From Pigoraptor vietnamica (lineage: Eukaryota > Opisthokonta > Filasterea), in contig CALSCQ010002619.1 in assembly GCA_943704525.1 (NCBI GenBank), positions 1 to 48,400 of the forward strand: a DNA stretch of 48,400 bases, in the 5' to 3' direction. The notes under the pieces were generated by a model that saw only the letters and a list, made by a program, of their open reading frames with translations, ran no database searches and was not told the DNA's origin. The position numbers and the translations under genes are program-made. Below, one piece after another: positions 41,478-48,400 of this stretch. Each line of letters opens with the position of its first letter. The first letter of the stretch is position 1.

Positions 41478-43807
41478 CACTTCAAACGCAACACAAACAA
41501 GAAAGGCAATACGCACAATGACAGTGTCATCGACGACGTCCGGCTCTGCGGGGCGCTGGCGGGGCTTGCGCGGCCCTGTGTGTGCCCTGCGGCGCGGAAT
41601 GTCCTCGACGTCCTCGCGCTTGACCACCTCCATAATGATGGGACCAGAGCCTGCGATGCGATTGGTCCGTTTGAACAGAGTGCATCGGACGGCATCTCGC
41701 CAAACGACAGGAATCAAGCGCGCACGAGGGCATTTGAGCGCCGCGCGAAAGCTTGACAAGCAAAGAGAGGGACGGTTGCACACCCACCCGACTTCCGACG
41801 GTCGTACACGACGCGCTCGTTCTTCCAGAACTCGAGCGGGGCGACTTTTGTCCGCTTCGATCGCCTGAGGCCGCTGTCGTCCTCGTCGGCAAACCGCACA
41901 AAGCCCTCCCCAACTACGCGCTCAATTTCACACAGCGATGCATGGTGAGTGCCAGAACACACGCGCACGCAAGAGCACATCCAACACCGACGATGCAGCG
42001 TGCACAACATGCATGAGTGGAAACTCGAACGCGCAGTGCCGCTGCAAGTGTCATAATGAGCACTCTCGACCCACCGGGAATTTCCCGCAACGCGAGCGGG
42101 TCTCCACGCTTCCGCTTCGGCGCCTTCTTGCGCTGCGGTACAGGGGCCTCAGCCGCCGCCTGCTCCACTTCGTCATCGCCACGCGCGACCTCTTCCTGCT
42201 GCTCGGGAGCGTCGGCGGCCTGCACAACATCCTCCATCGGCGCATAGTCATCAAATCCAGCGTCGCCGCCCTCGTAGTCGTCGAGCACTGGCGCCTCTTC
42301 TTCGGCTGCTGCGGGAACAGGAGCGGGCGACGCGACGGCTCCAGTGCTGCGGCTCTTACGCGAGCGGCTCGCACGGGGCACGTCGTCCTCGGCCTCGGGC
42401 GCCCGCACAGACGTGACGGCGGGCGACTCGAGCCTCCTCGAAGACCGCCGGGGCGTCAGCACGCCCTCCTCCGCCACGCCCACGCGGCGCGCGCTGCCTG
42501 GTGTGTCGGCCTTGCGTGCCACGAGTGGGCTCATGGGATCTGTTGCGACGGCAATCGACTTGCGAAGGGCTGACCGGGTTAGCCGCTCGCTCGCCGGCTC
42601 CGAAAAGTCCTCCGGCTGCTGGCGCACGGGGCTGGCCTTGACGGCGGACGCGGCAACGGCGCGCTTGCGGGCGCTCTGCTTCGTCTCGGTCACGGGCATG
42701 GGCAGCTTGGCCACTTGCTGCGCGTGGTCGTCCGTCTCCGAATCGGCATCGTTGTCGACGGCAATGTCAAAGTCTGGTGGAGGCGCAAGTGTGTCACTCG
42801 TGCAATCATACACGCTCGCACATATGCATGTGCGCGCACATATATGCGCCCACATTATTAACACACATGAGCACACACACACACACATGCACACACACAC
42901 ACGCACACACACGCACACACACACACACACACATGCACACACACACGCACACACGCACACACATGCACATGCACACACACGCACAAGCAGACACATGCTC
43001 AGCACACCTTCCGAGAGCCGCTTCGCGACGTCCTTGCGCGTGACGACAAACCCATCGGGGACATCCGCGTTGCTCTTTCGCACGGAGCGACGCGCAGACT
43101 TCGAGGCCGACTTGATCGCCGATTTGGGAGCGAGCGACTGTCGCCGGGAGGCCTTCTGCTGACGCGCATCTCGTCAGAGAGCTGCACGTGCAACTGACAG
43201 AGATTGCAGCAGGCCATCACCAACACACCGCGTACCTCCTCGAGATTGCGCTCGCTGAGCGGCGCGCGCATGCTCTTGGCAGAAGAAAGGCGGTTCTCGA
43301 TGGCGACGGGCATCACTGCATGAGATGGGTGCGTGCGTGCTTTCACATAAGCCATTGTCATAACGGCAAGCGGCCCATACATTCACTCCGCCCATTAATT
43401 TAGAGACTTCGCCAAGGAAGAACAGGCTGCAAGGCAACGCGGGCGCAACACGTTCACATAAGAAGTGCCCCACCATTCTCGTCCTCCTCGGAGAATTCGC
43501 TTCCGCTCGATGTGAAAAACTCATCCACGTCGTCCATGTCGTATTCATCCTGCGAGCACACACGACATTGAGTGGCTATTTGTGCCGCCCACTCATCATC
43601 TATCCCTGTACGCGCAGGGTGCCCTCACTCCAGCACGCCCCGCTACTCAGACCCATCGCCCCAAGTGTCACGTCTTGAAATTGCATATACGAAGTCACTG
43701 TCCCCTACCTTGCGGACGTTTTCCTTCGGACGGAAACCCGTCTTCCGTCCCACAACACCGACTTGCTGCAGGAACGCAGGCTGTATGTTCCGCGCACGCG
43801 CCTCCAT
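40436..43807 (-). CDS. CENPC: CENP-C / Mif2 centromere protein
   Basis: Eleven exons: 43807-43709, 43549-43474, 43315-43236, 43158-43008, 42773-42075, 41913-41788, 41650-41517, 41327-41252, 41050-40878, 40750-40660 and 40506-40436. They give 591 residues. The N-terminus has VGRKTGFRPKENVRK then DEYDMDDVDEFF, as in the Mif2 N-terminal region. A long Ser/Ala/Glu/Arg-rich middle carries many basic patches. The CENP-C motif is RRSKRTKVAPLEFWKNERV at about 385-403. The C-terminal cupin runs from about 480 to the end (LLIGRAFNADVFRSGSLVM, VFFVSTGRVQVTVHKTSF, GSHFFVPPGNQYSITNV). CENP-C bridges CENP-A nucleosomes and the inner kinetochore, and the cupin dimerises it. Three donors are GTGGGT. Keeping both N-terminal block and cupin makes it a complete family member. 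Confidence 0.95.
42866..42990. repeat. CA-rich microsatellite in CENP-C intron 4
   Basis: (CA)n with regular G and T interruptions; (TG)n in the transcript sense. A shorter CA run is in intron 7 at about 41437-41476. Confidence 0.95.
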
Positions 43808-44618
43808 TTCTCGCTGTGTACTGCTGCGCGCAGCAGAGTTGCAGCAATATGGAGATTTCAGATGCACCTCTGCTCAACGATCGACACGCGATTTCGAGAA
43901 AAAACGACGAGTAAGACGCGCACGGCCGTAAAATTGCGCGGGGATAGAAGGGAATTAGGGAGTGTGCGATTATAGCGATTAAGTGTTGGTGTTGTGGCGA
44001 ATCATGGAAAATGCGCGCCCAAATTTGAATGGATGGGAAAAAAGGCGGGCGAAATTTTACTCCGAGTTACTCCGAGTAGCGCATTGTTACTGCGCAAATG
44101 ACGACATTTGGATGTATCGTCATTGCACTTGATGTCGTCACACAAGGGGAAGGACACGTCATAATGTAAATAAATAATATTTTGTATGAAAATTGTATGG
44201 GAAAGTAAGACAGTAATAAATGTCAATCAATTTGTTTTTTGCATGGCGAAACGAGACTCACGTGTGCCAGTGTGGCTCTGCTGTTGCGCACGAGTGTGCG
44301 TTAGTGTGGCTCCTTGGCCTCCAAACACACAAAGACCTTCGCAGCACACACCGCCCGCACCTATTGCGTAGCCCCTTTGTATGTGCCTGTGGCACTCAGC
44401 GGACGGCTACAGCAAGCGCTTGCGACACTGCGTACCAACCCACTGTTGTCCTCATACCATTCATTCTCACACCGGACACTCGTACAACGCCCCTTGTTGC
44501 GACACTCGAAACAGCTGGTCGCCGCCAGCCGAGCTAGAAAAGTCTCTTCGTCCGCTGTGCAGAAGAGCTGCCAAAGTGGTCTTCTTGCTGGCGATTTGGA
44601 CTTTAATCGCGCGCGAAG
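43808..44618. promoter_or_regulatory. divergent promoter between CENP-C and the PRELI-like gene
   Basis: TTACTCCGAG is directly repeated at 44057-44066 and 44067-44076, preceded by GGCGGGCGAAATTT (44043-44056) and followed by GTTACTGCGC. The GAGTAA core is shared with the RPS20 promoter. The stretch 44137-44240 is AT-rich. No gene is supported inside. Confidence 0.45.
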
Positions 44619-45485
44619 ATGGTCAAGATTTACAGCGGCTCGCACGTCTACTCGACCAAGTGGGAGGACGTGACGTGCGCGTTCTGGCGCAAGTACTCCG
44701 TGTCGAATCCACAGACGAAGCACGTGACGTGTTCGGACGTGATTGAGCGCCATGTGGACCCCGCGACCCACTGCCTGCACACGCGGCGTCTCCTCGTCAA
44801 GACGAATGCGAAGCCCAAGTGGGGCGAGCTGGTGAGTGTCCGCGTGGAGTGTGTCGGTTGAGAGGACGACCACTTCTTTGTATGCGTCCTACGCGAGGGT
44901 GCGTTCGTAATGTTCTCGACACCCGTGTCGTGGCTGTAACGCTCGAGTTGGTATATTCACATCGTTCTATGGTCACTAAATTTTGTCGTTGCTGCGAGCA
45001 GATTTCGCCGGCCAAGTGGGTGTATGTCGTGGAGGACTCTGTGGTGGACCCCCTCAACAAGGTCATGACGACGCAGACGCGCAATGTCATGTACACGGGC
45101 ATCCTCTCTGTCAACGAGAAGTGCGTCTACACCGTGTCCGAAAAGAGCGCGGACATGTGGGTGTTGCCAGCATACACGCCCGTTTGTGTGCCATCGGCGC
45201 TGTTTAAGTGCCGGCGGCGGTGCTTGTGTTCGTGTTCGCTGTGCAGCTTTCTGTTTGTTGTTGTATTGGCTCTCGGGATTTGTCCTAATACTCTTTGCCT
45301 CGTGCTCTAGGACGGACTGCAAGACGACGGCGACCATCCACGCGGGCGTGTGGGGCTTTCGTTCGCGCCTCGAAAACTTTGCGTTTGAGCGCTTCAAGAA
45401 CAACGTCGGCCAGGCGAGGCAGGCGCTGCAGCACGTGATTGAGCTGATGAAGACGGACCACTCGAAGCCCGACCACCGGCAATAG
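44619..45485 (+). CDS. PRELI/MSF1-domain protein (mitochondrial phospholipid transfer)
   Basis: Three exons: 44619-44831, 45002-45156 and 45311-45485. They give 180 residues, typical of Ups/PRELI proteins. It starts MVKIYSGSHVYSTKWEDVTCAFWRKY, then VIERHVDPATHCLHTRRLL, KWVYVVEDSVVDPLNKVM, TTQTRNVMYTGILSVNEKCVY and RSRLENFAFERFKNNVGQAR, all in the family order. PRELI-domain proteins with Mdm35/TRIAP1 carry phosphatidic acid or phosphatidylserine across the intermembrane space for cardiolipin and phosphatidylethanolamine synthesis. Exon 2 uses the GTGGGT donor at 45157, which is needed to keep the frame. Which of the PRELI or SLMO subfamilies it belongs to cannot be settled by eye. Confidence 0.92.
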
Positions 45486-45853
45486 CGGAAGGCGCCATGC
45501 GCGGTGTCACGTGTCGATCGCTGGGAGGCGAACGGCGTGTGTTATGGACTGTCGGTCGTACTCTGGCGCGCCATTTTTTCGGACCGGTGCTCTCTTCGGG
45601 TGGCTTATGGCGCAAGTGCGGTGGTGCGGGATCATGGCGGTCCCTCACGCTGCCTGTGCGTGCCTGTGCGTGCGGCGTGCGCGCGTCTGTTGTACAATAC
45701 TATACAGTCGTGAATTCTGTCGTAAAGGACACAGATGGTCTGTGTCTTTGTCTTAGTTATCTTCAGTTCGCATGCACACACTAAAGCAGAGTGATGCGCG
45801 CGCATGCACACGCGCAACGGAAATCGATGGGCAGCGTTTCGCTCGGCGCCTTT
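45486..45853. other. convergent 3' spacer, no gene seen
   Basis: This lies between the PRELI-like gene and the FERM-MYND gene 3' ends. Short frames only. Confidence 0.6.
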
Positions 45854-46046
45854 TCAGTAGTCTTCGTCCGACATGGCGTCGACGTACTTCTCGAGGACAG
45901 ACGAAATTTCGCAAATCTGGTTGGCGAAATTGAGTCAGAACACTCCGACGAACCCGTTGCAATACATGCAGAGCATGCATGCACCTTTGCTGACGCACGC
46001 GCACAACCTAACGTTCAAACCAACACATGCACGCACACGTACACGC

Positions 46047-46093
<47 letters not shown>

Positions 46094-48279
46094 GCGTACC
46101 TCCGGGGACCCAAAGCGGACCGACTTGGACTTGCCCATGTTGTCGCTGATCTTGAGCACAAGGCACGGCGTGTCTGACGTCATGCGCGTGTCCTTACCCT
46201 CGCGCCAGTTGGCAAGTGCAGCATAGTCAAACTGCTCAATGGGCCTCTGCAGCGACACCAGCGGGGGGGGGGGGGGGGGGGGGGGGTCAGAACAAAGGGC
46301 CGTCGCGTGCACACAAGAATGGGGATGTATCGCACGTCCACACACAAAGAGATGAAAAGCCGACGCACCTTCGTGCGCGGGTCGAGGAACGCCGTGTAGT
46401 GCTTGTTGATGGCGAGAATGGCCTCCTTGTACTCGACGCCCTTCGCGTCCTGCAGAGCGATTGCGATCACACGTGCGCGTGAGTCCCAGAGCAGAGAAAA
46501 GCGGCGCAAGTTGCCATGCAGAGAGCAATAAGCGACAACAGAGGACGCCATGAGAGAGGGTGAAACGGCAGAGATGTTCGCAAGTGTGACCCATGACTCA
46601 GGACAGAGGGATGCACACAATGGGCAGACAACCTCAACCACGATGACCCACAGAGGGATGTGCGCAGAAGACAGCCGCTCAGATCATGCGACCCACCGTG
46701 TAGTTGACAATGTCGTAGAAGGACGACGCGACCGACGGCCAGTTCATGACGCGCTCCAGGAACTGCCGGCGCGCCTCGTCGCCTGTCTTGGCCTCGACCG
46801 ACTTCATCGAATCCTTGACGAGCTTGTCCCACTGCGCGCCCGTCTTAGAGTCCCACAGGTCCTTCGGGAAGTAGCCCTCGAAGCGAGAGCGCCTACGACA
46901 AGAGACACATGTCGGATCAGCTTAAATCATAGACGGTTATCCACAGAGGCGTGCGCGTCGTAGTTGGTGCGAGTACGTTCGTGGCGCCGACCAACAAGTG
47001 CGAGTGTGTGCCGTGTGTGAGGCCACGCACAAACGGGCGCGCCACCCACTTTCCCTCGGACTGCAGGCGGAAGCAGAGGGGCGCGTGGTCCTTCCAGTGG
47101 CCCTGCTGGCACTCCTTGCTGCAGTACGACATGATCTTGCACCCGCCGCACGTCTTCTGCCCGGGCTTGCCGCACACGCACAGCGCCTTCTCGCTGTCGC
47201 AGTTCGTGTCGACCTGCATGTGCGATGGCGTGGTTGTGAGCGAGAGCGGACATGCGGGGCCGGTAATGGATGTCAAGCAACGAATCCAACAGTGTCAGTG
47301 AGCTGAGAGCGCACGGGTTACACGCACCTTGTGCTGCAACACGGCGAGCAGCACGGCCTCTTCGACGGGGCAGCGGTGCTTTCCCTCTCGGTATGCCTTG
47401 AGAATCTGCGTTGTGGGTTTAGAGAGAATGAGCACGCCGCACGCACCACCCACACACGCCAGAGTTAAGAGGAAAGCATTCAATGCACAACGAAAGGGGT
47501 GTTTTCGCCTCAAGTCGGCGCACAACAATCTCGCGTCACGTGCCTGGTAGTAGAAGATGTCGGCGACGCCACCGCCCATGCGCCACTCGCTCTCCGAAAT
47601 CCACAGGCGCTTGCGAAACTCAATGTAGCAGCATCCGGGGTACTTGGCCTCGTACTTGTTGAGCACGTCCAGCACATACTCATCGTCCTGGATGGGCCAC
47701 TCGAACGCTGCGCAGCCGCAGGGAACAAGAGTGAGCCTTGTAGAAAACACGACTCAAGAAGGGAAGGTGCGCAAACGCGCGCGCATTGCACGTCGTGCAG
47801 AATGAATCAAGAAGTGTATGTTATGTGTGCGTGCGTGAGCGAGTGCAAGGTGTCCTTCGAGCCCCATTGCGGCAATTGCGGCAATTCGTGCATCCCACCA
47901 TTGTGCTCCTGGTCGGTTCCCGTGACCCACACGCCGTACTCAATGTAGTTGCGCAGGTTGATGCGGGAGGCGACCATGAAGACGAGCTCTCGGCCGATGA
48001 TCGTGTTGTGTATGATGCAGTTCTTGGTCACACGACCGCCGGGGAAGTGTACGCGCAGCGAGAAGGGCTTCGTCTCCTGCGAGGCGCAAGAAAAGAGTGG
48101 GCGTTGAAGGTGAGCTTAGCAATAGATAGGAGGGACGTGAGTTAAACAAGGAGTAGGACCCGCGGTGTCTGCGGGCGGAAGGGTGTACACACCTCGTACA
48201 CGGTGCACTCCTCGGGACTCGGAATCTGCGCATCGCAATGCATGCACACCGTGTGAGTCTCTTGACACAACGGCTCCAT
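45854..48279 (-). CDS. myosin-type FERM protein with an internal MYND zinc finger
   Basis: Nine exons: 48279-48193, 48076-47899, 47707-47544, 47405-47328, 47213-47050, 46892-46697, 46449-46369, 46246-46100 and 45916-45854. They give 385 residues. F1 (about 31-85): FSLRVHFPGGRVTKNCIIHN and IGRELVFMVASRINLRNY. The F1/F2 join has DDEYVLDVLNKYE. F2: FRKRLWISESEWRMGGGVAD, AYREGKHRCPVEEAVLLAVL, then DEARRQFLERVMNWPSVASS with FYDIVNYT. F3: AILAINKHYTAFLD, LVLKISDN, ending ICEISSVLEKYVDAM. This order matches the FERM of MyTH4-FERM myosins. Between the F2 helices, residues 181-216 form a MYND finger with CVCGKPGQKTCGGC, YCSKECQQGHWKDH and a final C; its first Cys pair is CxC, not CxxC. The finger fills exon 5. 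Intron 3 must be GC-AG (CAG|GCACGT) to keep the frame. It has no motor or kinase domain. Partners are unknown. Confidence 0.82.
46263..46286. repeat. G24 homopolymer in FERM-MYND intron 7
   Basis: Twenty-four consecutive G on the plus strand, so a C24 tract in the transcript, 15 bp upstream of the acceptor at 46247. It could act as an all-C polypyrimidine tract. A (CA)n run fills intron 8 (46038-46091). Confidence 0.95.
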
Positions 48280-48305
48280 TGAACGTGTTGTTTGGCGTGT
48301 TGTCG

Positions 48306-48308
<3 letters not shown>

Positions 48309-48395
<87 letters not shown>
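48309..48395. repeat. (TG)n microsatellite at the right edge
   Basis: About 43 TG units lie 30 bp upstream of the FERM-MYND start codon and run nearly to the window end. Confidence 0.95.
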
Positions 48396-48399
<4 letters not shown>

Positions 48400-48400
48400 G

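Overview
The window is nuclear DNA from a compact, intron-rich, GC-rich unicellular eukaryote. Nearly every gene has short spliceosomal introns. The gene set is purely eukaryotic: GRASP, PEX19, CENP-C, KDM4, a TALE homeobox gene and uS10. The MEIS-type homeobox protein, the Mif2-type CENP-C with a cupin and the HROB-like repair protein hint at an amorphean (perhaps obazoan) protist. That placement is inference; no ribosomal RNA or tRNA gene is visible to anchor it. I built the gene models by hand from splice sites, reading-frame continuity and remembered family motifs. For every multi-exon model I report except the left-edge fragment, the summed exon lengths are a multiple of three.

Layout, left to right. 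A partial unknown gene runs off the left edge (minus). Then come a GRASP55/65 Golgi protein with a histidine-rich tail (1225-3745, minus), an unknown small protein (4722-5018, minus), a hairpin-rich candidate non-coding RNA (about 5389-5520), a YAR1-like ankyrin protein (5982-6833, minus) and a mitochondrial-looking Sel1-repeat protein (7130-9833, plus). Next are ribosomal protein uS10/RPS20 (10103-11324, minus) diverging from an RRM plus zinc-knuckle splicing factor (11871-14051, plus). A 1.4 kb stretch without a supportable gene separates these from an HROB-like OB-fold repair protein (15494-17955, minus), which diverges from a KDM4-type histone demethylase (18748-22260, plus).

The right half holds ribulose-phosphate 3-epimerase (22650-24551, minus), an intronless GT4-GT2 double glycosyltransferase (25235-28831, plus), PEX19 (29253-31193, minus), a MEIS-like TALE homeodomain protein (31580-33527, minus), a bifunctional ThiD-ThiE thiamine enzyme (34125-35909, plus) tail to tail with a TenI-like protein (36192-36905, minus), a membrane protein with a repetitive receptor-L-like ectodomain (37300-39788, plus), CENP-C/Mif2 (40436-43807, minus), a PRELI/MSF1 protein (44619-45485, plus) and a myosin-type FERM protein with a MYND zinc finger inside it (45854-48279, minus).

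The genes are mostly unrelated housekeeping functions. Only the two thiamine genes form an obvious functional pair. The most unusual points are the FERM-MYND insertion, the 26-histidine tail on GRASP, the GT4-GT2 fusion, three tandem CCGAGATCTCGG-type palindromes in the HROB/KDM4 promoter with another copy in the YAR1/Sel1 promoter, and a donor-site preference for GTGCGT/GTGGGT instead of GTAAGT that may seed the many (TG)n runs. I saw no transposon, viral remnant, CRISPR array or tRNA.
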